Shown piece by piece: positions 8,632-16,888 of a stretch of 64,000 nucleotides of DNA. The stretch lies in NCBI GenBank assembly GCA_041390365.1, contig JAWKQB010000003.1, positions 1,054,001 to 1,118,000 on the forward strand, read 5' to 3'. The translations under genes and the position numbers were made by a program. Below the pieces are notes generated by a model. That model was given only the letters and a program-made list of their open reading frames with translations, searched no databases and was not told the DNA's origin. This DNA comes from Syntrophotaleaceae bacterium. GTDB taxonomy: Bacteria > Desulfobacterota > Desulfuromonadia > Desulfuromonadales > Syntrophotaleaceae. Each line of letters opens with the position of its first letter. Within the stretch, counting starts at the first letter, position 1.

Positions 8632-9730
8632 GAAAATCCCGGATGTAGTGCGTAAATTTTTCCGGCTCGACCAGGAAAGAATCGTGGCCGTAATCCGAGT
8701 GGATCAGGTGATATTCCACATTCTTGCCCAATCGGCGCAGGATATCCACCAACTCCTCGCTCTGATAGGGGGGATAGAGCCAGTCCGAAGTGAAGGCGAA
8801 CCAGAGGGACGGGCAGGCAATCCTGCTCAGGGCCTCTTCCCGGCTTTCAAAGTTCCAGGCCACATCGTACAGATCCAGCGCTTTTGCCAGGTAGAGAAAA
8901 GCATTGGTGTCGAACCGGTCGATAAAGCTGCGGCCGTTGTACTCCAGGTATCGCTCCACCTCGAATTGGCCGAAAAAGTCGAACATGCCGTCCCTGACCG
9001 AAAACCGGCGGCCGAATTTGAGGTGCATGGAGGCATCGGAAAGGAACGAGATGTGACCCAATGCCCGGGCCAGCGCCAGGCCATCGGCGGGAGGGTGCTC
9101 CGGTTTGTAGTTCCCCTTCTTCCACATCGGGTCGTTGAAGATGGCTTGGCGCGCCAGGGCATTGAGGGCGATGGCCATTGGTGATGTGCGGCCCGTGCCG
9201 GCAATCGGGATGATGGAGCGTACCGTTTCCGGATAGAGTACCCCCCAATCCAGGGCCTGCATGGCGCCCATGCTGCCGCCGATGACCGTCAGCAGGGAAT
9301 GGAAGCCGAGGTGGTCGATGAGCAGTTTTTGGGCCCGCACCATATCGCGGACCATGACGACCGGGAATGAAAGGTTATAGGGGCGGCCGGTGCGGGGATT
9401 TGTGCTGGAGGGGCCGGTCGAGCCGCGGCAGGAGCCGATGACGTTGCTGCAAATCACGAAATAGAGGTCGGTATCAAGGACTTTGCCGGGGCCGATCATG
9501 TCGTCCCACCAGCCGGTTTTTCGATCATCCCGATGGTTTTTCCCGGCCGCGTGGGCGTCTCCGGTCCAGGCATGGGTGACGAGGATGACATTGGAACGGG
9601 ATGCATTCAGACGCCCGTAGGTTTCGTAAGCCAGCGTGATCGGGGGGCCGAGCAGACGACCACTTTCCAGCTGCAGTTCGACGTCAAAAGTCGCATACTC
9701 GGTGGCAACGACACCAACAGAATTTTCCAT
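8579..9730 (-). CDS. metX: Homoserine O-acetyltransferase MetX
   Basis: MetX acylates homoserine in the first committed step of methionine synthesis. The 383-aa alpha/beta-hydrolase shows the nucleophile elbow GGSMGAMQ (Ser153), the DWLYPPYQS segment carrying the catalytic Asp, and SDYGHDSFL with the catalytic His. Length matches the family. The ATG at 9730 sits 22-31 nt after a riboswitch-type terminator; a SAM-I aptamer and promoter lie further upstream, so transcription should fall when S-adenosylmethionine is high. MetX of this type can use acetyl- or succinyl-CoA; sequence alone does not decide. The 3' end overlaps nudC tail to tail. Confidence 0.95.
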   Translation of the reverse strand: MENSVGVVATEYATFDVELQLESGRLLGPPITLAYETYGRLNASRSNVILVTHAWTGDAHAAGKNHRDDRKTGWWDDMIGPGKVLDTDLYFVICSNVIGSCRGSTGPSSTNPRTGRPYNLSFPVVMVRDMVRAQKLLIDHLGFHSLLTVIGGSMGAMQALDWGVLYPETVRSIIPIAGTGRTSPMAIALNALARQAIFNDPMWKKGNYKPEHPPADGLALARALGHISFLSDASMHLKFGRRFSVRDGMFDFFGQFEVERYLEYNGRSFIDRFDTNAFLYLAKALDLYDVAWNFESREEALSRIACPSLWFAFTSDWLYPPYQSEELVDILRRLGKNVEYHLIHSDYGHDSFLVEPEKFTHYIRDFLIRLGEQPDLQSSGGDR

Positions 9731-9751
9731 CGATCGGCCTCGACTCCAATC

Positions 9752-9790
9752 CAATAAAAACGGCCCCTTCCGATGAGGAAAGGGGCCGTG
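9752..9790 (-). terminator. SAM-I riboswitch expression-platform terminator
   Basis: Stem CGGCCCCTT/AAGGGGCCG, extended by two pairs with a bulge, followed on the minus strand by TTTTTATT. It sits between the SAM-I aptamer and the metX start, so it is the off-state hairpin of the switch. Confidence 0.9.
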
Positions 9791-9826
9791 GGATCGCTGC
9801 TCGTGCAGTAACGCTTGCGGCTCCAT

Positions 9827-9938
9827 CCTCATCTCTCTCCCGCAGGACGGGAGCAGGAATTAGCACCTGACACCCGCCATTGGGCGGGCCGGTTGCTGTG
9901 GCTTCGACGGGCCTTTCCCTCCACCACTCTTGATAAAG
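9827..9938 (-). promoter_or_regulatory. SAM-I (S-box) riboswitch upstream of metX
   Basis: Read on the minus strand, the segment begins TTATCAAGAGTGGTGGAGGG and continues AAAGGCCC and GAAGCCACAGCAACC, the hallmark S-box core. A P1 helix pairs 9932-9938 (CTTTATC) with 9827-9833 (GATGAGG), and a P3-like hairpin is formed by CCCGCC/GGCGGG. The aptamer is followed by a terminator and metX. Known behaviour of the class is transcription termination when SAM binds. Confidence 0.95.
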
Positions 9939-9969
9939 ACAGACGTGCTATTCAGTTGTATGACTGCCG

Positions 9970-9998
9970 ACTCTACTGGAGGGGAGGAAAATTGTCAA
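9970..9998 (-). promoter_or_regulatory. Sigma-70 promoter for the metX leader
   Basis: On the minus strand TTGACA (9993-9998), a 17-nt spacer and TAGAGT (9970-9975). Predicted transcription start is near 9963, about 25 nt before the SAM-I aptamer, as expected for this class. Confidence 0.7.
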
Positions 9999-10087
9999 TC
10001 CTTGATGGTGTCGCAAGAAGAACGCCCCTGGAAATTCTGATCTTGGACTTCAGGGCGAACTGACACGATTGGTTGAGAAAGGAATTC

Positions 10088-10534
10088 TTACGATTCAAGG
10101 TCCTGGTGCTTGCGGTTGCGCAAGCATTCCTCTTCCTGCTCGATCAGATCGGCAAAACTGTAACGCTGCAGTCTTTCCATCAGATCGCTGCGAGCGTCCC
10201 TCCACACCCGATGAACCGGGCATAGCTCATCCCGCGGACAAATGCCGTCCTCTTCGAGACAGGCATTCAGATTGGGCAAACCTTCCTCGGCATTCACTAT
10301 ATCCAACAGGGTGATCTGGGCCGGTGGGCGGGCCAGAAAAAACCCCCCGCAGACACCCCGATGCGAGCCGACAATGCCGCAGCGGATCAAAGGCTGCAGA
10401 ATTTTGGTCAGAAATGCAGGGGTAATCCCCTGAGCCGTGCAAATGTCTTTTTTGAGAACGGTTTTTCCATTGGGCTGCTTAGCCATGTACAGGACGGCCC
10501 GAATTGCATATTCAGTCGCACGGGTTATAACCAT
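10088..10534 (-). CDS. Rrf2 family transcriptional regulator with Fe-S cysteines
   Basis: A 148-aa Rrf2-type winged-helix regulator beginning MVITRATEYAIRAVLYMA, with the recognition helix region FLTKILQPL and the wing SHRGVCGGF. The C-terminal loop has three cysteines (NACLEEDGICPRDELCPVH), the arrangement that binds a [2Fe-2S] or [4Fe-4S] cluster in IscR, NsrR and RsrR. The regulated pathway is unknown; iscS and iscU are not in view. Two GGTTA/TAACC palindromes occur, one overlapping its promoter and one over codons 2-4, so self-regulation is likely. The nearest neighbour, gluQ, is divergent. Confidence 0.9.
   Translation of the reverse strand: MVITRATEYAIRAVLYMAKQPNGKTVLKKDICTAQGITPAFLTKILQPLIRCGIVGSHRGVCGGFFLARPPAQITLLDIVNAEEGLPNLNACLEEDGICPRDELCPVHRVWRDARSDLMERLQRYSFADLIEQEEECLRNRKHQDLES
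10523..10532. promoter_or_regulatory. Perfect palindrome over the start of the Rrf2 gene
   Basis: GGTTATAACC covers codons 2-4 of the Rrf2 gene and repeats the half-site of the promoter palindrome at 10597-10610. It is a candidate second operator; because it is coding, chance is possible. Confidence 0.4.
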
Positions 10535-10596
10535 CGTTTTTCTCCCGGTCCCCTTTTGATGAAGGTCGATGAAAACCGGTTATCAGGGACCTTTTT

Positions 10597-10631
10597 GGTT
10601 AGCAATAACCTTTCCAAAGATGAATTGTCAA
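10597..10631 (-). promoter_or_regulatory. Rrf2 gene promoter with overlapping palindromic operator
   Basis: Minus-strand TTGACA (10626-10631), 17-nt spacer, TTATTG (10603-10608). The inverted repeat GGTTA-N4-TAACC (10597-10610) covers the -10 element, a position where a bound Rrf2 dimer would block transcription. A further GGTTAT half-site is at 10578-10583. Confidence 0.5.
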
Positions 10632-10788
10632 TGATAAAGATTAGCGGAGAGTGCCCGGGGGGTCGGTCGGTTTTCCGGGTCTCCCCTTGACAGAGCGCCC
10701 TGAACGGCGTCATTATGCACGATGTTTGCCGTACCTGCCTTTACAGTCCTTTCTCTCCCTGCCCCGGCCAGGTTTGGGGGTCTTCGCC

Positions 10789-11706
10789 ATGTATGCAACC
10801 CAAAAGTCCTGTGAAATAATCGGCCGTTTCGCCCCGAGCCCGACCGGTCCCCTGCATTTCGGTTCTTTGACTGCAGCCCTGGGCAGTTTTTGTCTTGCCC
10901 GGCAGGCAGGAGGAAAGTGGCTGGTGCGAATCGAGGATCTGGACACCCCGCGGGTGATGCCCGGTGCGGCCGACGACATCCTGCGCACCCTTGAATGCCT
11001 GGGGCTAGCCTGGGACGGGGAAGTCTTTTATCAGAGCCGGCGGACCGGGCATTACCAGGCGGCCTTGGAGGTTTTGCAGGAAAAGGATCTTCTTTATGCC
11101 TGCGGCTGCAGCCGGAAAGAGATTCTGGCGAGCGCCCCTCACCCCGGGGAAGAAGGTCCGGTCTATCCCGGAACCTGCCGCTCCGGATTGGCCGAAGGGC
11201 GCCGCCCCAGGTCGCTACGCCTCAGGGTTCCCGATCGCCGCATCTGTTTTGTCGATGGTGTTTTCGGCCGGCGGGAACAGTGTTTGCAAAGCGCGGTTGG
11301 GGATTTTGTGCTGCGTCGGGCCGATGGAATGTTCGCCTATCAGCTGGCAGTGGTTGTGGACGATGCCGAAAGCGGAGTGAATCAGGTCGTGCGGGGCGAG
11401 GATCTGCTTCTTTCGACCCCCCGGCAGATTTTTCTGCAGGCCTGCCTCGGCTACCCAATCCCCGATTATATTCATCTACCCCTGGCCTTGACCCCGCAAG
11501 GTGAAAAAATCAGCAAAAGGCACGGAGCCCTTGGCATTGCCGGAGAATCCGACCGGGGAAATCTGCTGCGGCAGGCGTTGGAGTTTCTCGGACAGCCTGT
11601 GCCAGAGAGCCTGAGCGGTTCTCCCGTTGAAGTCCTGGCCTGGGGAGTCGAGCATTTTTCCCTCGACCGGGTGCCAAACAGATCAGCAGTCCCGGTCGAG
11701 GGATGA
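10789..11706 (+). CDS. gluQ: Glutamyl-Q tRNA(Asp) synthetase
   Basis: GluQ (YadB) activates glutamate and attaches it to the queuosine base of tRNA(Asp). The 305-aa protein is a truncated glutamyl-tRNA synthetase: it keeps the Rossmann catalytic domain with the HIGH-like motif HFGS after APSPTGPL, the zinc-type insertion YACGCSRKEI with the later YPGTCR, and the KMSKS-like KISKRHG, but lacks the anticodon-binding domain, which fits GluQ and not GltX. The start is ATG 10789; open reading continues upstream but without family similarity. A 12-bp inverted repeat spans the last codons. Confidence 0.92.
   Translation: MYATQKSCEIIGRFAPSPTGPLHFGSLTAALGSFCLARQAGGKWLVRIEDLDTPRVMPGAADDILRTLECLGLAWDGEVFYQSRRTGHYQAALEVLQEKDLLYACGCSRKEILASAPHPGEEGPVYPGTCRSGLAEGRRPRSLRLRVPDRRICFVDGVFGRREQCLQSAVGDFVLRRADGMFAYQLAVVVDDAESGVNQVVRGEDLLLSTPRQIFLQACLGYPIPDYIHLPLALTPQGEKISKRHGALGIAGESDRGNLLRQALEFLGQPVPESLSGSPVEVLAWGVEHFSLDRVPNRSAVPVEG
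11660..11702. repeat. 12-bp perfect inverted repeat at the gluQ 3' end
   Basis: CCCTCGACCGGG (11660-11671) and CCCGGTCGAGGG (11691-11702) form a strong stem with a 19-nt loop. No T run follows on either strand, so it is not a standard intrinsic terminator. It lies inside the gluQ coding end, between two convergent genes. Confidence 0.75.
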
Positions 11707-11715
11707 AAAAGATAA

Positions 11716-12522
11716 TTACCAGGTGTCGGAGAGACTGAAGGGGATGGTCAGGCCGGTGCGCAGGCTCCAGTCCTCGCTTTTGCTGTGATAGCCGATGCTG
11801 CCGCCGAAATCCCAGAGAAAGGTTCCGAGAGGCATCTGAAGGCCGGCTCTCAACGCACCTCGGCTGTTGATGGAGGACTCCATCCCTTCAATGGACAACA
11901 GGGCATCGAGAGCGTCCTCAATCAGCGGCAGACGCAGACCGAGGGCGTAGCGGATGGCGTCATCCTGCCCGCTGTATCCTTCCCGGGGATCACCGAGGAT
12001 GGCCAGACCGAGATTAAGGTAGATCGAAAATTCCGGAAAGTTGCGCGTCGCCAGAAAGTCGAGGAATATGTCGGCCTCATCGGTTCCGAAATCGTCTTTC
12101 TCATCGGCATTCGGTAATTTTGTTGCCAGACGCAGGGCCAAAGCAGGAATCATGAATGATTCCTGCCAAAGTCTCACCTTGAGACCCAGGGTGAGATCGC
12201 CGCTGCCCCATTTGTCGTCCTGTCCGTCCTTTTGCAGATAGAGGTAGCTGTAGGCCATCTGTCCCTCAACCCGTTCCCCGAGACCGAGATTGAGCGACAG
12301 CGCGGGCAATTCGGCAAGGCGGCGATCGTGGTGCTCGGACTGAAAAAGGTTGTGCAGGTCATGGCTGTAGGAAAAGCCGATTCGGAACTCGGCCTCATTT
12401 TTGGACAGAAGCTCCGCATCCTGCATTCCGAGGGGTTCGAGAGTGGCTGCTTCCACGGCGGCAGTAAAAAGGCCGATCAGCAGAAGGGGGCCGAAGGTGA
12501 GGGCAAAGAGCGATGATTTCAA
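11716..12522 (-). CDS. DUF3187 family outer-membrane protein
   Basis: A 268-aa exported protein with a Sec signal peptide (ALTFGPLLLIGLFTAAVEAA). The mature part alternates short amphipathic beta strands (for example LALRLATKLP, FSIYLNLGLAIL, AIRYALGLRLPL) and ends in tryptophan, the pattern of an outer-membrane beta barrel recognised by BamA. It resembles the DUF3187 family, whose function is not established. It is convergent with gluQ; only a few bases separate them. Confidence 0.75.
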   Translation of the reverse strand: MKSSLFALTFGPLLLIGLFTAAVEAATLEPLGMQDAELLSKNEAEFRIGFSYSHDLHNLFQSEHHDRRLAELPALSLNLGLGERVEGQMAYSYLYLQKDGQDDKWGSGDLTLGLKVRLWQESFMIPALALRLATKLPNADEKDDFGTDEADIFLDFLATRNFPEFSIYLNLGLAILGDPREGYSGQDDAIRYALGLRLPLIEDALDALLSIEGMESSINSRGALRAGLQMPLGTFLWDFGGSIGYHSKSEDWSLRTGLTIPFSLSDTW

Positions 12523-12763
12523 AACGACCTCCCGGATTATCTGCGCAATAAATAAGTACCGAATTCGATTAAAATAACGACGTCGGAAAATTAAAACACT
12601 TCCGCCGGCCCTGTCAACTGGCTGTCCTTTCGTTTCAGATGTCCCTTTATTTTGGGATTGCGAAAGAAGTATTTATGGTAGAATCTGCGCGCCAACGGTT
12701 ATTCGGGTCGATTCTGCCCGGTTTTCCCGGGTGAACTGAAAAACAAGAGGAGGAGTTGAATCC

Positions 12764-13570
12764 ATGCTGCGTTCACTGATAATGCTGATATTGCTCGTTT
12801 CTTTGACCGCCTGTCAGTCTTTTTTCAAGGTGCCCAAGGAGGAGTATCGCGAAGAGGTAAAAACCCTCGGAGTCCTGCCGTTGATGGTGGACGAACAGTC
12901 GACCATCGAACATCCCGAGCCTCAGCAGGTACTGGCTTTGCTGCAGCGGCACAATACGGGCCGCCACCCTTACCTGGTTGAGCTGCTGAGAGAAAAGAAA
13001 AGTTATTTCGATGTGCGGGCGATTTCCGCGGACCCCCAGCAACTGTATGGCAGGCTGATCCGCAACCGGTCGGTGCGGAAAAATCCCGAAGGCCCTCGCT
13101 ACCATTACATGATCAGTCCCGAGACCGCTGCCGAGCTCTGTCGCCAGAACGCCGTGGATGCCCTGCTGCTGGTGGTTCTCAACGGTACCAACCGCGTCGA
13201 GAGGAGGTGGGACCGCACCCGCCTCACCTATCTGGAATCGCCCTATAACGGAATTCAGGCCAGTGCCCTGGTTGTCCTGCCCAGCGGGGAACCCCTGTGG
13301 GAATACTTCGGTCTGGTCAGCGAACCTTTTCTGTCGCTGCAATATCCGAATTTCGACGAAGCCCACTATAACAAGACCGATCAGGTACCGGTTCACTTCG
13401 TCACCATTGCAGGTCTGGAACGCGCTTTGACCGAACCCGGGACCAACTGGTTTCAGAAGACCAAGCTGCCGCACCCCTACCAGGAGCTGTTCCAGGAGAT
13501 GGCGGGATACCTCAAGCCCGGCATGCTGAATCCTTTTGCTAAGAGTCCCCAGGAGAATCAGCAGCAATAA
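12764..13570 (+). CDS. Lipoprotein of DUF799 type
   Basis: A 268-aa lipoprotein with a short signal and lipobox LTAC (Cys17). The body resembles putative lipoproteins of the DUF799 group, whose members have been linked to curli-like or envelope-stress clusters without a defined activity. Motifs seen include VDALLLVVLNGTNRVERRW and SPYNGIQASALVVLPSGEPLWEY. AGAGGAGGAG lies upstream of the ATG. It is a single gene, followed by a G+C-rich hairpin. The family assignment is tentative. Confidence 0.6.
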   Translation: MLRSLIMLILLVSLTACQSFFKVPKEEYREEVKTLGVLPLMVDEQSTIEHPEPQQVLALLQRHNTGRHPYLVELLREKKSYFDVRAISADPQQLYGRLIRNRSVRKNPEGPRYHYMISPETAAELCRQNAVDALLLVVLNGTNRVERRWDRTRLTYLESPYNGIQASALVVLPSGEPLWEYFGLVSEPFLSLQYPNFDEAHYNKTDQVPVHFVTIAGLERALTEPGTNWFQKTKLPHPYQELFQEMAGYLKPGMLNPFAKSPQENQQQ

Positions 13571-13599
13571 TCTGCACGGACTTGAAAAGGACCGATTTG

Positions 13600-13649
13600 C
13601 CGGCCCCGGATGGCGCAGACTGTCCGGGGCCGGCCTGGGACCTCTTTTT
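13600..13649 (+). terminator. Probable terminator after the lipoprotein gene
   Basis: An 11-bp perfect stem CCGGCCCCGGA/TCCGGGGCCGG (13600-13610 and 13623-13633). The T tract (CTCTTTTT) begins about 10 nt after the stem, so the terminator is not ideal. Confidence 0.5.
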
Positions 13650-13804
13650 CTGTGCCGTAGCCAAAAATGCTTTTTAAATCTGCTATAATCGAACAAATTC
13701 TTCCGGAAGGTCCTGGTTCAGGTTGTGATGTACCCTGACCCGACCCTTGGCGCCCTTGGTGGCAAGAGGGCGTCCGGCTCAAGGGGGCGAGGAAAAATAA
13801 TCGA

Positions 13805-13833
13805 TTGACACGTTGAGGCAAAAAGGGTAGATA
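13805..13833 (+). promoter_or_regulatory. Candidate distal promoter for rho or a leader RNA
   Basis: TTGACA (13805-13810), 17-nt spacer, TAGATA (13828-13833). Transcription from here would give a leader of about 560 nt before the rho start codon. Confidence 0.5.
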
Positions 13834-14179
13834 GAACAATCAGAGCCGATATCTTCGGCCACGTCGCTCTTTTTCCAAATCCTTTCGGAAGCTCACCTTA
13901 CTCAGATAAAAACACACAGGCTGACAGCGGAATTCCATTTGAGCTTGAATTGAAGCTTATTTATCCGAATCGACAGAAAAACGGCCAGGACCATGCGGTG
14001 TGTCGAGTCCTGCCCGAAAAAATGTCATTATGGCCGCAGGCGGTCAATGCCGGGTTTTCCCTTGAAACCGTTTGCGCCTTCTGCATCCCCATATTTGGCA
14101 AGGTCTTTGCTGTGCGCATCCAGGAGCCGGGGTTGGCTTGACGCACGCCCGCCGGGAGAATTTGAAGAACAGCAACATA

Positions 14180-14207
14180 TTGACAGCCCGGGCTTGAGGA
14201 ATATATC
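14180..14207 (+). promoter_or_regulatory. Candidate proximal promoter for rho
   Basis: TTGACA (14180-14185), 16-nt spacer, TATATC (14202-14207). It would give a leader of about 185 nt. Confidence 0.5.
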
Positions 14208-14397
14208 CCGCCTTAATTCCATCATCATTCCGGATAGCGCATAGACGGTTGATACAGCCCTGATTCAAATCTTGCATCTTATTCATTTATTGAATTGACG
14301 AAAACGACTCAGAGAATTGACAGGCCGACTGATAAGGGCGCCAAACGGCGCGGCTTTATGCAGTTTGCCGTGCCGAATCCTTGTTTGAGGAGAATTC

Positions 14398-15645
14398 ATG
14401 AACCTGAAAGAACTTAAAGAAAAGAAGATAGGTGACCTGGTGCAGATCGGGAAGGACCTGAAGCTGGATGGCGCCTCCGGCATGCGCAAGCAGGACCTGA
14501 TTTTCGCCATCCTCAATTCCACCGCTGAAAAAAATGGCGCCATCTTCGGCGAAGGGGTTTTGGAGATACTGCCCGACGGTTTCGGATTCCTGCGTGCTCC
14601 CGATGCCAACTATCTCCCCGGCCCTGATGATATCTACGTATCCCCCTCCCAGATCCGCCGCTTCAATCTGCGCACCGGGGACACGGTGAGCGGCCAGATT
14701 CGCCCACCAAAAGAGGGTGAGCGTTATTTCGCCCTGCTCAAGGTGGCCGAAGTCAATTTCGAGAATCCCGCCGTTGCCCGCGACAAGACTCTCTTCGACA
14801 ACCTGACGCCGCTCTATCCGGAAGAACGGATCGGGCTGGAAACGGAGCCGGACAATCTCTCCATGCGGGTCATGGACATCGCCACCCCCATCGGCAAGGG
14901 ACAGAGGGGCCTGATCGTGGCACCGCCGCGAACCGGCAAGACCATGCTGCTGCAGAATATCGCCAATTCCATCACCACTAACCATCCGGAGGTGTACCTG
15001 ATCGTTCTGCTCATCGACGAACGGCCTGAAGAGGTGACGGACATGCAGCGTTCGGTCAAGGGGGAGGTAATCTCCTCCACCTTCGATGAGCCGGCGACCC
15101 GCCATGTGCAGGTGGCGGAAATGGTCATCGAAAAGGCCCGACGCCTGGTCGAGCACAAGCGTGACGTGGTGATCCTGCTCGACTCCATTACCCGACTTGC
15201 CCGGGCCTACAACACGGTGGTCCCGCCCAGCGGCAAGATCCTCTCGGGGGGCGTCGATTCCAATGCCCTGCATAAGCCGAAGCGGTTTTTCGGTGCGGCG
15301 CGCAACATCGAGGAGGGAGGGAGCCTGACCATTATCGCCACTGCCCTCATCGATACCGGCAGCAAGATGGACGAGGTGATTTTCGAGGAGTTCAAGGGAA
15401 CCGGCAACATGGAGTTGCAGCTCGACCGCCGTCTGGTCGACAAGCGCGTATTTCCCGCCATCGACATCAATAAATCAGGCACCCGTCGGGAGGAGCTCCT
15501 GGTCGAACCGACTACGCTGCAGCGTATCTGGCTGTTGCGCAAAGTCCTCTCGGCCATGAACGTCGTGGACAGCATGGAATTTCTCCTGGAAAAACTGTCC
15601 GCAAGCAAGACCAACCAGGAATTTTTCGAATCGATGAACCAGTAA
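14398..15645 (+). CDS. rho: Transcription termination factor Rho
   Basis: Rho is a hexameric RNA helicase that ends transcription of untranslated RNA. The 415-aa protein has the N-terminal helical and RNA-binding domain (MNLKELKEKKIGDL; GFGFLR; YVSPSQIRRFNLRTGD), then the RecA-like motor with P-loop APPRTGKT near residue 180, Walker B VILLIDERPEEV, Q-loop LDSITRLARAYNTV and R-loop. Length is close to E. coli Rho (419). GAGGAG precedes the ATG. rpmE follows after 157 bp, the usual order in this lineage. Confidence 0.98.
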   Translation: MNLKELKEKKIGDLVQIGKDLKLDGASGMRKQDLIFAILNSTAEKNGAIFGEGVLEILPDGFGFLRAPDANYLPGPDDIYVSPSQIRRFNLRTGDTVSGQIRPPKEGERYFALLKVAEVNFENPAVARDKTLFDNLTPLYPEERIGLETEPDNLSMRVMDIATPIGKGQRGLIVAPPRTGKTMLLQNIANSITTNHPEVYLIVLLIDERPEEVTDMQRSVKGEVISSTFDEPATRHVQVAEMVIEKARRLVEHKRDVVILLDSITRLARAYNTVVPPSGKILSGGVDSNALHKPKRFFGAARNIEEGGSLTIIATALIDTGSKMDEVIFEEFKGTGNMELQLDRRLVDKRVFPAIDINKSGTRREELLVEPTTLQRIWLLRKVLSAMNVVDSMEFLLEKLSASKTNQEFFESMNQ

Positions 15646-15802
15646 GGCACTGATGCATCCAGGGTCGGGCCTTCTCATAAAAAGCTTGCAGAAAACGACT
15701 GAAACTGCTAAAAATCAACCTTTGCCTTTCCTGGCCAAGATTCCGGTTCTGTATAACCCGAATATCAAAACCGGGCCAACCAGAACCCCAAGGAGAAAAA
15801 AG

Positions 15803-16009
15803 ATGAAAGAAGGAATTCACCCCGCTTACGACGCTGTCAATGTCAAGTGTCACTGCGGCAATGCCTTTGAGACCCGCTCCACGAAAAAGGGCGGCGAAAT
15901 TCTTACGGAAATCTGCTCCGCTTGCCACCCCTTCTTTACCGGCAAGCAGAAGCTGCTCGATACCGAAGGGCGGATCGAAAGGTTCCGCAAGAAGTACGAG
16001 AAGAAGTAG
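15803..16009 (+). CDS. rpmE: 50S ribosomal protein L31 (zinc-binding form)
   Basis: A 68-aa L31 of the large ribosomal subunit. It starts MKEGIHPAYDAVNVKCHCGN and carries the four zinc-binding cysteines of the C+ form (CHC near 15-17, then CSAC near 36-39), which suggests that a zinc-free paralogue could exist elsewhere. AAGGAG lies upstream of ATG 15803. A strong terminator follows. Confidence 0.96.
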   Translation: MKEGIHPAYDAVNVKCHCGNAFETRSTKKGGEILTEICSACHPFFTGKQKLLDTEGRIERFRKKYEKK

Positions 16010-16030
16010 TCAGGAGATCGAACAAGTGTC

Positions 16031-16061
16031 GGAGACGGCCCTCCGGGGCCGTCTCTTTTTT
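16031..16061 (+). terminator. Intrinsic terminator after rpmE
   Basis: Stem GAGACGGCCC/GGGCCGTCTC with a short loop, followed by CTTTTTTA. It separates rho-rpmE from the thyX operon. Confidence 0.88.
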
Positions 16062-16149
16062 ATGGGTTTTCCTCGGTCGGGCATTCTGCCCGCCGCCATA
16101 TACTGGCCCGGCCGGGGCTTTTCGCCCCGTATGATAAACCGAGAGGATC

Positions 16150-16836
16150 ATGTTCGTTCAGCTTTTGCAGCACACCCCTGATCCCGAGCGGATTGTGGCG
16201 GCCGCCGCCCGCCTCTGCTATTCGGCCTCAGGTATAGACCGTTTGCTGGAGCAGAATGAGGATGAGCGCGGCCGTTTGCTGGAGAAGATTCTTTCCCTGG
16301 GTCACCTCTCGGTTCTCGAACATGCCTCTTTTACCTTCGGTATCGAAGGCATCAGCCGGGCCTGCTCCCATCAGCTGGTACGACACCGTCTGGCGTCCTA
16401 TTCCCAGCAGAGTCAGCGCTACGTTTCCCATAAGGAACTATTCGCCGCCGTCACGCCGCCCTCGATCTCTGAAAAACCGGATCTTCTTCAGCGTTACGAC
16501 GCCCTTCTGGAAGAGATTCACCTTCTTTACCGGGACCTGCTGGAGGCGGGGATTCCGGCCGAAGATGCCCGGTTTGTGTTGCCCAATGCCGCTCAGACCA
16601 AGCTGGTGATGACCATGAATGCCCGGGAACTGCTGCATTTTTTCGGATTGCGCTGCTGCCGTCGGGCGCAATGGGAGATCAGGGAGATGGCTACCGAGAT
16701 GCTGCGTCTGGCGCGGACCGCGGCTCCGCTCCTGTTCGCTGCCGCAGGCCCGGGATGCCTGACAGGGCCTTGTCCCGAGGGGCGAATGAGCTGTGGCGCC
16801 ATCGACGAAGTCCGCAGGGAATTCGCCGATCTCTAG
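16150..16836 (+). CDS. thyX: FAD-dependent thymidylate synthase ThyX
   Basis: ThyX makes dTMP from dUMP with methylenetetrahydrofolate and FADH2. The 228-aa protein has the ThyX signature RHRLASYSQQSQRY (RHRX7S type) at residues 78-91 and the conserved substrate region RELLHFFGLRCCRRAQWEIR. Its N-terminus (MFVQLLQHTPDPERIVAAAARLCY) fits the family. ThyX usually replaces ThyA, so this organism may lack the classical enzyme; that cannot be checked here. It starts the thyX-prfA-prmC-murA-his block, and prfA begins 53 bp later. Confidence 0.96.
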   Translation: MFVQLLQHTPDPERIVAAAARLCYSASGIDRLLEQNEDERGRLLEKILSLGHLSVLEHASFTFGIEGISRACSHQLVRHRLASYSQQSQRYVSHKELFAAVTPPSISEKPDLLQRYDALLEEIHLLYRDLLEAGIPAEDARFVLPNAAQTKLVMTMNARELLHFFGLRCCRRAQWEIREMATEMLRLARTAAPLLFAAAGPGCLTGPCPEGRMSCGAIDEVRREFADL

Positions 16837-16888
16837 AAATTTCCCGGCCAAGGGTCTTGGCTTGGTGCCGTTTACTGGGATTATTCGC

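Larger units (their letters stand above)
13650..14397 (+). other. Gene-free rho upstream region
   Basis: About 750 bp without a convincing gene. Short open frames here lack ribosome sites and family similarity. It holds two sigma-70-like promoters pointing to rho (13805-13833 and 14180-14207), a consensus TATAAT at 13684-13689 with a poor -35, and a small GCGCC/GGCGC hairpin near 14337-14350. A long rho leader is known in E. coli, where it mediates Rho autoregulation; a similar role here is an inference. Confidence 0.5.

Noticed and set aside
13950..14141. 63-aa frame in the rho upstream region
   Set aside because: No ribosome site, no family similarity and no sensible composition; treated as non-coding leader.
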